DNA from: a virus
Reading direction: 5' to 3' (one strand)
IMG/VR virus record: IMGVR_UViG_3300042905_003071
Location: 1-36,799 of that record
Length of the DNA stretch: 36,799 nt
Shown here: piece after piece, positions 1-7,604 of the stretch
Position numbering within the stretch: the stretch's first letter is position 1
Layout: each line of letters begins with the position of its first letter
Translations under genes and position numbers: made by a program
The notes under the pieces: model-generated
Told to the model about the DNA's origin: nothing
The model's input: only the letters and a program-made list of their open reading frames with translations
Database searches by the model: none

Positions 1-397
1 GCTTCACTTCCTCAGACTTGCGCCGCAGTCCGTGATCGATCTCCTGTTCCCGCTTTGCAACAGCCTGTTGCACTTCCGGGGGCAGTTTATCGAACGTAGC
101 CTTAGCCGCAGGTGACCACGAAGCCGGGGCGCGGATGGCGAGCTTTGCAGCAGGGTCCGCGACTGCCTCCGAGGGCTGGTCGGGAGTATCTTGCACCATT
201 TCCGGTGCCTTGGCAATAAACTTGCCGTCTGGGCCTCTTACACGCCCGTCTGCTGCCTTTTCGCTGTCATCATGGGGCGTTTCTGCCTCGATAACGGCTT
301 CTGGCGCAACCACCACTTCCTCAACGGGCGCAGGTTCTGGCGCAATACCGCTAACCTCGGCCATTGCAGCCCGAATGTCGTCTTCCATGTCGCTCAT
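1..397 (-). CDS. Scaffold (capsid assembly) protein, N-terminal part, cut by window edge
   Basis: The first 132 codons of the scaffold gene that is complete at 35713-36735. The encoded part is an acidic, Ala/Pro/Glu-rich N-terminus followed by a conserved segment (ASWSPAAKATFDKLPPEVQQ) and a charged helical stretch. Compared with the complete copy it carries about seven replacements, for example I for N at residue 18 and V for A at residue 25. Its start codon overlaps the stop of the 394-723 gene as ATGA. It is broken only because the window ends here. Confidence 0.85.
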   Translation of the reverse strand, partial: MSDMEDDIRAAMAEVSGIAPEPAPVEEVVVAPEAVIEAETPHDDSEKAADGRVRGPDGKFIAKAPEMVQDTPDQPSEAVADPAAKLAIRAPASWSPAAKATFDKLPPEVQQAVAKREQEIDHGLRRKSEEVK

Positions 398-461
398 AGT
401 CTGGCCTCCACCTGATCAATCGCCGTCTTGATGTCCTGCTTAAGCTCACGGTCAGACAGCA
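1..461. repeat. Left copy of the terminal near-repeat
   Basis: This stretch aligns without gaps to 36339-36799. I count 30 substitutions, all at or before position 359; from 360 to 461 the copies are identical (102 bases). It spans the start of the scaffold gene and the end of the next gene upstream. The substitutions keep both reading frames open and cause only about seven amino-acid changes, so both copies look like functional alleles. It is best read as the same locus of a circular map from two strain variants, not as a physical terminal repeat. Confidence 0.9.
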
Positions 462-723
462 CAGGCCGTGGGCTTGGCGTTAGCTTGTCATCGCCAACAA
501 TTACGCATCCCGCATCTTTGACGCCGCGCTCATAGGCTGACCGGCTGTCATACATCAGGCCATTGGCGTGGTTCAGGATCGGGTCCATGCCGTCAGCCCG
601 GATGAACGGTGCTGCTAACTCAGACCGCTTGCGCTTGAACTGCTCCAGGCATTCACGCGGCCATGCCGACAGTTCGTGGATGTCGCCACACGCTTGGCAC
701 TTGCGATAAGTTGCTCTGCTCAC
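394..723 (-). CDS. Hypothetical 109-aa protein with a CxxC...H motif upstream of scaffold
   Basis: The start is GTG at 723, preceded by a GAGAGG Shine-Dalgarno about seven bases upstream, which supports this choice. The N-terminus has a short Cys-x2-Cys-x3-His motif (CQACGDIH, residues 9-16), too small for a full zinc ribbon. The rest is charged and soluble with no membrane segment. It lies between a small zincin gene and the scaffold gene and overlaps the latter by four bases, so it may act in head assembly, but no function is assigned. Its last 22 codons recur unchanged at the right edge of the window. Confidence 0.75.
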   Translation of the reverse strand: MSRATYRKCQACGDIHELSAWPRECLEQFKRKRSELAAPFIRADGMDPILNHANGLMYDSRSAYERGVKDAGCVIVGDDKLTPSPRPVLSDRELKQDIKTAIDQVEARL

Positions 724-726
724 GCT

Positions 727-1116
727 TTACCTCTCATGCTGGCCGGACCATCCGTTGACGTGGCCGAACTCATGGGCGCGGACGGAGGCGCAATAGCTTG
801 TGTCCCGCATCTCTCTTTCGACGTTGACCGTTTCCCGCTGTGGCCCCCGTGTGCCCGTAGGCGAACACTGGGTCGGCATGAACACCGTCCTGCCGCGTGT
901 GCAAGCCACAGCGTTCCTCTGTCCGCACATCCGCTGAACGTCCTGCCGGGGGAGGTAGAACGTGTTAGCCGATCCTGTCCCGCGATACTGGGGCGGGGGC
1001 ATATCGCGCCAAGTCGCTTGACTGACAGCCAAAGCCGAGGATAGCACGGTAAACAGCCACCACCAGAACAGGCCTGAGAGGGCAAACGCAGCCAGCAGTC
1101 CGAGGCGGCGGGTCAT
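727..1116 (-). CDS. Small membrane-anchored protein with HExxH metalloprotease motif
   Basis: A 129-aa protein starting at ATG 1116, which overlaps the previous stop as ATGA; a longer in-frame start exists but lies inside the upstream gene. Residues 4-30 form an N-terminal hydrophobic segment (signal anchor or signal peptide). Four cysteines (64, 72, 84, 109) could form disulphides outside the cytoplasm. Near the C-terminus is HEFGHVNGW (residues 115-123), a zinc-protease type HExxH motif followed by a Gly and by His127. The motif and the anchor are visible; peptidase activity is inferred. Sitting among head genes, it could act in virion maturation, cell-wall or envelope processing, or exclusion of other phages. 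Confidence 0.7.
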   Translation of the reverse strand: MTRRLGLLAAFALSGLFWWWLFTVLSSALAVSQATWRDMPPPQYRGTGSANTFYLPRQDVQRMCGQRNAVACTRGRTVFMPTQCSPTGTRGPQRETVNVEREMRDTSYCASVRAHEFGHVNGWSGQHER

Positions 1117-2360
1117 GGCGCGGTCAGGGCTTGGAGTTGGGCATCCGTAGCGGCGAACGGGAGAACCTGAACGCGGCGAATGTAACCGTTTAGCCAACCG
1201 GAAGTGCCATTCGTAGAGCCAACCGCAAAAGAAAGCGGCGGGGACGCAGGCATGGTAACAACCGTGTCAGACACTACCGCAGCCCCGTTAAATGACCCGG
1301 TTACATCGTTTGTAACAAAGCGAGCCGCAGCGCGTTGAACAGCCCCTATCGATCCTGTGCCGAGAGTAACGTCGGCTTGGTTAGCGCCCAATGTTCTCTG
1401 GAACGCCCGAACAACGTTGTTGGTGTGACGTTGGTAAATCTCTGAATATGAGTCGTCAGCAACGCGAGAAAGGCTTGCCACGCGGTAAGACGTGGCGGCG
1501 TCGGTTCCGCCTTCACGCGACCATTCGGCAACCATCGTAAACGCAGTTGGCAGCGCCGGTAATGAGTTGACGAGCGCACTATCAGCCCCCCGCGTCCCTG
1601 CCGCTCCTGTGGTGATGATGGGGGAGGTGGCGAAGGCTCCGAGTTCGAACTGAGCGCCCCAAGCGAGGATGCCGGACGTTCCATCGCCAGCAAACGACAG
1701 CGCAAAGCCGGTCGCGTTTTGGACGTTGATGCGAACGGTATCGTTTAACGCCGCTGATCCGACTAGGGCGCAGCGATACCAGCCGTTTGGAAACGCGGTC
1801 GCCGTCATCGTGTAGCCAACGGACACGCCGCTAACTGACCCATTAGAAAGATCGACGATGCCGCCGGAGGTGCCGATGCGGATAGTGGCAAACGAATACT
1901 CAGCGGCTTTCAGGAAAACACTGAAACACGCCGTTCCCGCACTGTTAACCGCTGTCTGGTCAGCGCGGTGTTGGGCGCTTGCCACTGTCGCAATGATCTT
2001 GTCGGCTGTTGTCGTGCCGTCTGGTGCCGAGCCAGCATTGGCGGTGACGGTGCTGTTTGTTGCAGTCCACGAAGCGTTGTCAAACTCGTTGGACCGAAGC
2101 AGCACGTTCGTCCGCGCTTCCTCAACCAGTATCCCCCGGTTCGTGATGCGGGGGGCGCCCGTGGCGAACTGGATGACGTTCCCCGCGAGGTCCAGCGCAG
2201 TCGCGGTGCCGTTCGTATCCGTGCGCGAGAACGACCAGCCGGGGATGGCGGCAGGGGAAGCCGTGCGGGTGTTGTTCAGGCTGAAAGCGCCGCCCGCAAA
2301 GTTTAGGTCAAGGCCGGTAGCAGCAGACCTGAACAAAACCTGTCGGAGCGACGGTCTCAT
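1113..2360 (-). CDS. Fibre/spike-like protein, probably head fibre
   Basis: A 415-aa protein rich in Thr, Ser, Ala, Gly and Asn, with the beta-strand pattern of phage fibre proteins. The N-terminal part contains the recognisable stretch RGILVEEARTNVLLRSNEF (about residues 76-94), typical of phage fibre/head-spike proteins that carry a carbohydrate-binding-like beta-sandwich. The C-terminal half (FTMVAEWSREGG onward) resembles a concanavalin/LamG-like jelly roll that closes with GWLNGYIRRVQVLPFAATDAQ. It lies between portal and scaffold, away from the tail genes, so a head fibre or decoration role is favoured over a tail fibre. Overlaps both neighbours by four bases. Confidence 0.7.
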   Translation of the reverse strand: MRPSLRQVLFRSAATGLDLNFAGGAFSLNNTRTASPAAIPGWSFSRTDTNGTATALDLAGNVIQFATGAPRITNRGILVEEARTNVLLRSNEFDNASWTATNSTVTANAGSAPDGTTTADKIIATVASAQHRADQTAVNSAGTACFSVFLKAAEYSFATIRIGTSGGIVDLSNGSVSGVSVGYTMTATAFPNGWYRCALVGSAALNDTVRINVQNATGFALSFAGDGTSGILAWGAQFELGAFATSPIITTGAAGTRGADSALVNSLPALPTAFTMVAEWSREGGTDAATSYRVASLSRVADDSYSEIYQRHTNNVVRAFQRTLGANQADVTLGTGSIGAVQRAAARFVTNDVTGSFNGAAVVSDTVVTMPASPPLSFAVGSTNGTSGWLNGYIRRVQVLPFAATDAQLQALTAP

Positions 2361-2905
2361 GCGGACAGGGCCATCAGGGTCACGACACGGGCCGCAGCGG
2401 TGGGCGTGAACGCGCCGTTGGTCACCAGATAGCCAAACAGGCTACCACCAGCGGGGACAGTGATCTGCTTGGTCAGGCCGGTCTGTTCGACGTAGAGCGT
2501 CGAACCAACGTCCACCACGGTGCCGAGAGCGATAGACCCGACGTAGGACGCCCGGTCGCCCGAGGGCAGGTCCCAAGCCGCGTTGTCAGCCAAGGCCGAG
2601 GGCGGGGTCACCGTGTAGAGTTGGATGGTGTAGGACGTTTCGCCCGACTGCACCGCCGAAGCGTCAACCCGCAGCCTGGTGTTCGTGATCAGGATGGCAC
2701 CGCCGCCAGCCGGGCCAATCGAACCAAACGATTGAGCGCCCTGCATGATGTCGCCAGCCAGATAGGCAGCAGCGGCAGGCGTAAACGTTGCCGAGGACAC
2801 ATAACCAATGCCCGTGGTCGGGAGCGGTGTCGTTGACGTGCCGATACCGGCAATAATCTTCTCAGCCGCTTTATAGACGACTTCGTTGTAAGGTTCGTTG
2901 GCCAT
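2357..2905 (-). CDS. Hypothetical structural protein (head-fibre base/decoration)
   Basis: A 182-aa protein starting MANEPYNEVVYKAAEKI. A short helical N-terminus is followed by Gly/Thr/Ala-rich beta strands, with no membrane segment or catalytic motif. It lies directly after the portal gene, whose stop overlaps its start by one base, and overlaps the 415-aa fibre-like gene by four bases. This suggests a structural pair, for example a head-exposed adaptor carrying the fibre. The family is not recognised with certainty. Confidence 0.7.
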   Translation of the reverse strand: MANEPYNEVVYKAAEKIIAGIGTSTTPLPTTGIGYVSSATFTPAAAAYLAGDIMQGAQSFGSIGPAGGGAILITNTRLRVDASAVQSGETSYTIQLYTVTPPSALADNAAWDLPSGDRASYVGSIALGTVVDVGSTLYVEQTGLTKQITVPAGGSLFGYLVTNGAFTPTAAARVVTLMALSA

Positions 2906-4989
2906 TATGCTATTCCTTGAGGGGTTGGGTCACGGGAGAGGGCCGCAGCCTTCACCTGAAGCTCTTGGCCTTTTAGGTTAAGTTCAGCCATGCCAAGCTG
3001 GCCTTCCATTTGTGTCCGCTGTTGCTCGATCTGAGCCTGCATCTGGGCCGTCTGCGACTTAAGTTGTTCCACCTGCATCGCGCTTTCATCAGGCGGTGGC
3101 GGTCCTGGTGGCTGAACAGGCGGTGCGGCCTCGGCCTGCTCAAACACCTTGTCAATCACGTCTTCCATCGACCGGCTGACATTGAACGTGCGTGCGCCCT
3201 GTTTCAGCACCTCGGCAAACAGCGGAGCCGTGTAGGGCGCAGACGGAACGATGCTTGCCGCAGCCGACATCAGGCCCACGATAGCACTGGTGAACTCGGT
3301 AAACGCCATCTTGGCCGCGTTCTCATCCGGCTGAACCGTCGAATCAGTCTCAACGTCGATGCGGAACGAACGCAGCGCATCATCGCGGAGAAGGGCTTGC
3401 ACCTCTTCCCACGTCGGCTGGGCCATCAGTTCCAGCATAGCCGGGTCAGGAGCCAAGCCGGGCGGGATAGGCATTCCAGACTGTTGCGCTTGCTGGATCA
3501 GCGGCATGATTTGCTCAATCTGCTGCTTTTCCGCCGCCGTAAGCAGCTTCACGTTCGTCATGGCTTTCAGCGTGTCGATGCTGAAATGTTCCGCAATGAT
3601 TTCCGCCTTTAGCCGGATAGCGTCACGGCAGAACCGTTGCAGGTCGCGTTGACGGTCACGGACACGCAGCGAACCCCACTGGCCCTTCATCCGTTGAGCC
3701 GTTGCCGTCTCGTTAGGATTGCTCTCGCCCCGAATGATGTCCGACAGGCCGGTGATCTGGTAGATGTCGTTCAGGACTTGCGAGCGGGCTTCGTAACAGC
3801 CCTTCAGCACCTGAATGACCATATCGACCGGAACCCACTCGATAAGGCCGCGAACGCCGCCCTTCTCTTTCCACAGGTCAAACGTGTCGATTGGGATTAG
3901 CTTGTTCTCATTACCCGGCGAGAACACCAGTTGCAGTTCGCGGTTAGCTTCACCGGCATAAACACCCACCATTCGCAGCGCGTCTTGCAGCTTGCCGATA
4001 CGGGCCGTCAGTTCGTCCAGTTCGTCGGCCTGGTCCTGATACTGGACGTAATCCGCAACCGGAATGGTGCTGTCATTAGCTGTCGTGGCATTGAGAGGAG
4101 GCGGGCATGGAAAGAAGTTCGTAAGCCCCAGCGGGTCTTCGCGCTTGTCCAGCACCCCGCCCGTGTAGCCCTTGCAGACCCAATAGGCCATCTTGGTGGG
4201 CTTGTCCCAAATCTCATAGACTTCGCCCGTTTGGCTGGACTGTTTCTGGGCATCCGAGGCCGTGTCCGTGCCGGTCGAGGTCGTCGTGATCGGAACGTTC
4301 TTGGCCATGTCTTTGCCAAAGCGTTCCGTCAGTTCCGTCCTTGTCATATAGACGCGTCGGGCAACCCAACGAACCTCAGCCCATTCACGCGCTGGGTTAG
4401 TCAGCCAGTCTTTCCATGAGACGTGGTCGCACTGGACTTCTTCGTAAACCACTTCCTCGGTAGCTTCCGGCGTCTCGACCTCGCCAACCTCGGTGTCGTC
4501 ATCGTCCTGAACGCCCTCGCCCAGTTCGTAATCCTGTTCTGCGTTGACCTCGCGCATATGCGGGATGTAGCGCACCCACACTTGGCCTCGACCCGGCAAC
4601 AGATAGTCCAGAACGCAGAGTTTGACACGCCCGTCAAAGTCATACTGGTCGAGGCTAAAGCCGAGCGCCCGTTCCAGCACGTCAGACGCAATTTTACCAA
4701 CCGAATCTTCGTCACGATAGCGCCGGTCAACCATCGGGACCGGCTGCTTGGCATAGATGGCAGGCTGAAGGGTCGAGACGTTAGACCACAGGATAGCAAA
4801 GCGCCGACGCTCATAGCCTACAGACGGACGGCCACCACCACGGGCGCGGTTCTCGTTCTTGTAGCGCCTGACGATGATGTCGCCAGTCTTCCACCACGGC
4901 TGCAACTCGCGCTCAGACAGATTGATTTCCTCAATCCATTTGGTAACGAGGTCAATGCCGTCTTGATTTTCAGGTTCGTCGGGAAGCAT
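2905..4989 (-). CDS. Portal protein
   Basis: About 694 aa. It forms the dodecameric ring at one capsid vertex through which DNA is packaged and ejected. The N-terminal part has the conserved portal features of P22-like phages: a helical start, then RPSVGYERRRFAILWSNVST and QPAIYAKQPVPMVDRRYRD. Aromatic-rich crown/stem segments follow in the middle. The C-terminus is a Pro- and Gln-rich coiled coil (QLKSQTAQMQAQIEQQ). I chose ATG 4989, which has a GAGGGG just upstream, over an in-frame TTG at 5001. The gene is separated by about 60 bases from terL. Confidence 0.9.
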   Translation of the reverse strand: MLPDEPENQDGIDLVTKWIEEINLSERELQPWWKTGDIIVRRYKNENRARGGGRPSVGYERRRFAILWSNVSTLQPAIYAKQPVPMVDRRYRDEDSVGKIASDVLERALGFSLDQYDFDGRVKLCVLDYLLPGRGQVWVRYIPHMREVNAEQDYELGEGVQDDDDTEVGEVETPEATEEVVYEEVQCDHVSWKDWLTNPAREWAEVRWVARRVYMTRTELTERFGKDMAKNVPITTTSTGTDTASDAQKQSSQTGEVYEIWDKPTKMAYWVCKGYTGGVLDKREDPLGLTNFFPCPPPLNATTANDSTIPVADYVQYQDQADELDELTARIGKLQDALRMVGVYAGEANRELQLVFSPGNENKLIPIDTFDLWKEKGGVRGLIEWVPVDMVIQVLKGCYEARSQVLNDIYQITGLSDIIRGESNPNETATAQRMKGQWGSLRVRDRQRDLQRFCRDAIRLKAEIIAEHFSIDTLKAMTNVKLLTAAEKQQIEQIMPLIQQAQQSGMPIPPGLAPDPAMLELMAQPTWEEVQALLRDDALRSFRIDVETDSTVQPDENAAKMAFTEFTSAIVGLMSAAASIVPSAPYTAPLFAEVLKQGARTFNVSRSMEDVIDKVFEQAEAAPPVQPPGPPPPDESAMQVEQLKSQTAQMQAQIEQQRTQMEGQLGMAELNLKGQELQVKAAALSRDPTPQGIA

Positions 4990-5050
4990 AGCCCCTCGCA
5001 AAGCGTTCAGGGGAACATATCGTGCGCGGGTCCGCTTGTCGATAGAACGA

Positions 5051-6370
5051 TCATGCGCGTTCGTAACCCGTATGCACTGGCTGGTTCGCTAACAGGTCAT
5101 CCCATGTCATATCGCGGATGCCCTTGATTGGCGCATCAGCCGCTTTGGCTTCCGGCTTAATCTCACGATAGGCCATAGCTAGGTATCGAAAACTGTCCGC
5201 AGCGTGGCTGGTCCAATCGTGCTTAGGCCCGTCACGGAACACGCGGGCCTTGTCGTCATAGTCCGCACGATACTGGCGCAGGCACTCTAGCCCAGCCTTG
5301 CACTTGTCACGGTCAAACCAGATGCGCGGGAACAGAACGCGACCGGCGTTGATGCCATCCAGCACCTTGTGATTAGGAACCAGCTTGGGCTTGAGCTTGA
5401 GCGTCAGCATCGTCTCAATCCTGGTGCGGCCCGTGCCTAGTTCCCTGACCCTTGCGTCATGCGGCACCCAATCGGCCTCATACTTGTAGGGCTTGGCTTG
5501 TAGCACCTTGGCGTAATGCTCAATGCTTTCGCCGCTGGCCTCATAGAAGTCTATAACCCTGATTTCCGACCCGTGAGCCTGCCAGAACCAGATGGCCGTG
5601 CTGTCACCAATGCCCAAGTCCCACGTTGTATATACAGGCAGCGCAGGATCATGCGGAACGTCTGTGATCCGTCCAGCCCGCTCGCTCTCAGCCATGTCCT
5701 TACCGTAGTAAGCACCGATGATTGCCGCTTCAAACGAGCATTCGAACTCTTGTTCATACTGCTCCGGCGTCATCTCCTTGGCAGCAGCGGTCAATTCGCT
5801 TTGCGGCAAGATGCCTGTCTCAGACGCAGGCAGGAAAAACGGGAACCAATCTGGGTCCGTCTTAGCTCGCTCAAACAGGTCAAAGAACGCATTGCGTCCC
5901 TTCGGCGTTCCGATGAACGTAGCTGTTCCCTGCCGGTCAGCCAGCATCGGGCGGATGATCGAGCCGAAGATGCCGGGATACATATCGGCGTATTCGTCCA
6001 GCGTGGCATCATCCAGGTAGCCACCACGCAGGGCATCCGGGTTGTCAGCCCCATATATCTTGATGCGCTTGCCACCGATCAGCTCGACATACAGTTCTGA
6101 TTCGTTTGGCGGCTTGGCCCAGATCGGCTGGCTGTATCGTTTCAGATACTCCCATGCCACATCCTTGGCCTGCTTCAGATAGGGCGCGAGATAGGCCGCT
6201 CGATAATGGGGCTTGTCGGACATCACCGCATTGCGGATCATGTCATTGATGCAAGCCACCGTCTTGCCGCAGCGACGGTGCGCCACCCCGATAGCAAAAC
6301 GTTGCGTTCGGTTATGGAACGGCAAAAACACCCGGCGAGGGGCGTAGGGGATTACTCTGGTTTCAGCCAT
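5051..6370 (-). CDS. terL: Terminase large subunit
   Basis: A 439-aa packaging motor and nuclease. The ATPase domain has a Walker A-like HRRCGKT (residues 31-37) and a Walker B-like segment ending in LDEYAD with the Asp-Glu pair near 125-126. A coupling motif, TFIGTPKGRN, lies at about 151-160. The C-terminal RNase H-like nuclease begins at TTWDLGIGDST, with Asp251 and Asp256 as likely metal ligands, and a further Asp lies in HAADSFRY near the C-terminus. It overlaps terS by 19 bases and is followed by the portal gene, the usual packaging order. Confidence 0.95.
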   Translation of the reverse strand: MAETRVIPYAPRRVFLPFHNRTQRFAIGVAHRRCGKTVACINDMIRNAVMSDKPHYRAAYLAPYLKQAKDVAWEYLKRYSQPIWAKPPNESELYVELIGGKRIKIYGADNPDALRGGYLDDATLDEYADMYPGIFGSIIRPMLADRQGTATFIGTPKGRNAFFDLFERAKTDPDWFPFFLPASETGILPQSELTAAAKEMTPEQYEQEFECSFEAAIIGAYYGKDMAESERAGRITDVPHDPALPVYTTWDLGIGDSTAIWFWQAHGSEIRVIDFYEASGESIEHYAKVLQAKPYKYEADWVPHDARVRELGTGRTRIETMLTLKLKPKLVPNHKVLDGINAGRVLFPRIWFDRDKCKAGLECLRQYRADYDDKARVFRDGPKHDWTSHAADSFRYLAMAYREIKPEAKAADAPIKGIRDMTWDDLLANQPVHTGYERA

Positions 6371-6738
6371 GTGACCGTGAGAGCGCCGCCATCAGGGCCA
6401 GAAACTTCCTGTTGCAGTTTGTCGCCGTAAGCCTTGGCGTTCCATTTGCCAATCAAGCGCAGCCGCGTGTCAATCATGAGCTTGGCGCGTTGCGTGTCGA
6501 TGGTGTCATCATCGGCAATCCGCAGCGTATCATCTGCCAAGAAGTGAGTGCCATTCTGTTTCGCGCGGGCGGAAAGCTCACGAAACTCAGCGTTCTCGTT
6601 CTCCCACCGCCAGATGGTGTTGTAGCTTGGCATATGGTCGTCATCGCAGATGCGAGCCATTGGCTCACCCTTGCCAAGACGACGGCAAATCTCCTCAGCA
6701 AGCTTGTCGCTGTATTTGGAGGGGCGACCGCCTGCCAT
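6352..6738 (-). CDS. terS: Terminase small subunit
   Basis: A 128-aa DNA-recognition subunit of the packaging terminase. It starts MAGGRPSKYSDKLAEEICRR, the typical opening of the small terminases whose N-terminal helix-turn-helix binds the packaging site; the HTH covers roughly residues 8-50, including PSYNTIWRWENENAEF. The C-terminal half is helical (oligomerisation) and ends LTVTWLKPE, a type of tail that usually contacts TerL. GAGGA lies six bases before the ATG. A good promoter with a palindrome lies 60-90 bases upstream, so this gene probably opens the packaging/late unit. Confidence 0.9.
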   Translation of the reverse strand: MAGGRPSKYSDKLAEEICRRLGKGEPMARICDDDHMPSYNTIWRWENENAEFRELSARAKQNGTHFLADDTLRIADDDTIDTQRAKLMIDTRLRLIGKWNAKAYGDKLQQEVSGPDGGALTVTWLKPE

Positions 6739-6798
6739 GTGTCCTCAGTCTGGTTTGCGTCTAGGCTTAAGCCGTAGCGGGGCCGTAGAGCGGGATGG

Positions 6799-6827
6799 AT
6801 AATGCCTTAGCCTGGCTAAACGGTCAA
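6799..6827 (-). promoter_or_regulatory. Candidate late promoter of the packaging genes with a palindromic operator
   Basis: On the minus strand, TTGACC (6822-6827), a 17-base spacer and CATTAT (6799-6804) form a sigma-70-like promoter about 60 bases before terS. The spacer holds a perfect 6-bp inverted repeat around one base (TTAGCC-N-GGCTAA, 6807-6819), a likely repressor or activator site. The -35 box lies over the last codons of the HTH gene at 6816-6989. Confidence 0.55.
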
Positions 6828-6989
6828 GCCGTGCTGCAATGCCATGCGGATAGCTACGGCAGCCGGGCCGCTAGGGCCTAGCTTGGCGTAGTTCTGTGCG
6901 GTCTTTGGGCTGACCATGAGCCATCGGCCCGCAGCCTGCTGCGACAGGCCGAGGGTTGCGAGGGCGGTGCGGTATTCAGCGGGGGTCAT
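6816..6989 (-). CDS. Small helix-turn-helix regulator (57 aa)
   Basis: The protein starts MTPAEYRTALATLGLSQQAA and continues with GRWLMVSPKTAQNYAKLGPS, a compact XRE-like HTH in which the SQQAAGRWLMVSPKTAQNYA segment is the helix-turn-helix. I use ATG 6989, which overlaps the upstream stop as ATGA, not the longer open frame. At 57 residues it is little more than the DNA-binding domain, as in Cro-type regulators. Its 3' end runs into the promoter and palindrome in front of terS, so control of the late unit or of its own synthesis is plausible. The target is not shown by the sequence. Confidence 0.75.
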   Translation of the reverse strand: MTPAEYRTALATLGLSQQAAGRWLMVSPKTAQNYAKLGPSGPAAVAIRMALQHGLTV

Positions 6990-7210
6990 GCGGCCATCCA
7001 GTGGGCCAGATTGATCTGACCCGCAGCCTCGATTTTTCTCATCAGTTCCACCGCCGTCTGGCGCTCGGATTCGGCAAAGGTTCTGACGTGTTGCCAGCGC
7101 CCGCCGCTGACGCCGCAAGCCTCAAGAACGGTTTGTGTGGGGCGGTAGCCAACACGTCCCCGACCCTTGGGGGCAACCATGCGGACCAGATCGACAGCAA
7201 CGACGGTCAT
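6986..7210 (-). CDS. Hypothetical 74-aa protein
   Basis: Starts MTVVAVDLVRMVAPKGRGRV; ATG 7210 overlaps the preceding TAA by one base, and the stop overlaps the HTH gene by four. The C-terminal half is helical and charged (TFAESERQTAVELMRKIEAA). The N-terminus has a basic GRGRVGY loop that could contact nucleic acid. No family is recognised. It is coupled with the 7210-7434 gene and the HTH gene in a three-gene unit behind the promoter at 7484-7512. Confidence 0.65.
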   Translation of the reverse strand: MTVVAVDLVRMVAPKGRGRVGYRPTQTVLEACGVSGGRWQHVRTFAESERQTAVELMRKIEAAGQINLAHWMAA

Positions 7211-7434
7211 TAGACGTTCCACACGAAGTCAGCGTCCAGAACGTGGGACGGGGCCATTCCGCTTTTTGCCGAGGCGATCATGTCGGCCAGCGTCAGGCTT
7301 CCATCAACGCCAAGCTCTTCGCCGTAGTTGGCGCTCAAGACCTTCACCATGTCACAAGCGTCGGCGTCGGAGCAGAACGCCATATCAACAATCTGGCTGT
7401 CCATGGTGTAAAATGCTTGGTGGCGCTTGGTCAT
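7210..7434 (-). CDS. Hypothetical 74-aa acidic protein
   Basis: A small protein starting MTKRHQAFYTMDSQIVDMAF, acidic in its middle (CSDADACDMVKVL) and ending in the hydrophobic VLDADFVWNV. No membrane segment or known motif. ATG 7434 has no clear Shine-Dalgarno; an internal ATG at codon 11 is an alternative. It is the first gene of the short unit 7434-6816 that follows the candidate promoter at 7484-7512. Function unknown. Confidence 0.6.
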   Translation of the reverse strand: MTKRHQAFYTMDSQIVDMAFCSDADACDMVKVLSANYGEELGVDGSLTLADMIASAKSGMAPSHVLDADFVWNV

Positions 7435-7461
7435 TTGGCTGGCCCGTTCCGGCTAGTGCTT

Positions 7462-7512
7462 GATTGCCCTGCGCCGATGAACCCTTGTCCCATATGGGCA
7501 GATGTTACGCAA
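7462..7512 (-). promoter_or_regulatory. Candidate promoter, copy 2 of a repeated promoter sequence
   Basis: On the minus strand, TTGCGT (7507-7512), a 17-base spacer and GACAAG (7484-7489) are followed by a conserved GGGTTCATCG and AGGGCAATC. The same arrangement occurs at 8184-8233. The spacer holds the palindrome CCCATATGGG. It lies just after the terminator at 7549-7587 and before the 7434-6816 unit. Confidence 0.55.
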
Positions 7513-7548
7513 TGGGGAAAATGCGTGAGGGACGAAAAAAGATGAGCA

Positions 7549-7587
7549 GGGCGCGGCGGGTCCGGTGAAACCCGTTACTCCGCGCCC
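7549..7587 (-). terminator. Intrinsic terminator-like hairpin after the 7605-8160 unit
   Basis: On the minus strand, arms GGGCGCGG (7580-7587) and CCGCGCCC (7549-7556) enclose an inner CGGGT/ACCCG stem. About ten bases later comes CTTTTTT (7534-7540). The stem is strong; the T-run is further away than usual, so termination may be partial. Confidence 0.6.
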
Positions 7588-7604
7588 ACTAGGCCCTCTA
7601 ACTC

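Noticed and set aside
1-461. Direct terminal repeats as physical genome ends
   Set aside because: The copies differ at 30 sites and both cut genes that are whole in the other copy, which fits an overlap of strain variants better than biological termini.
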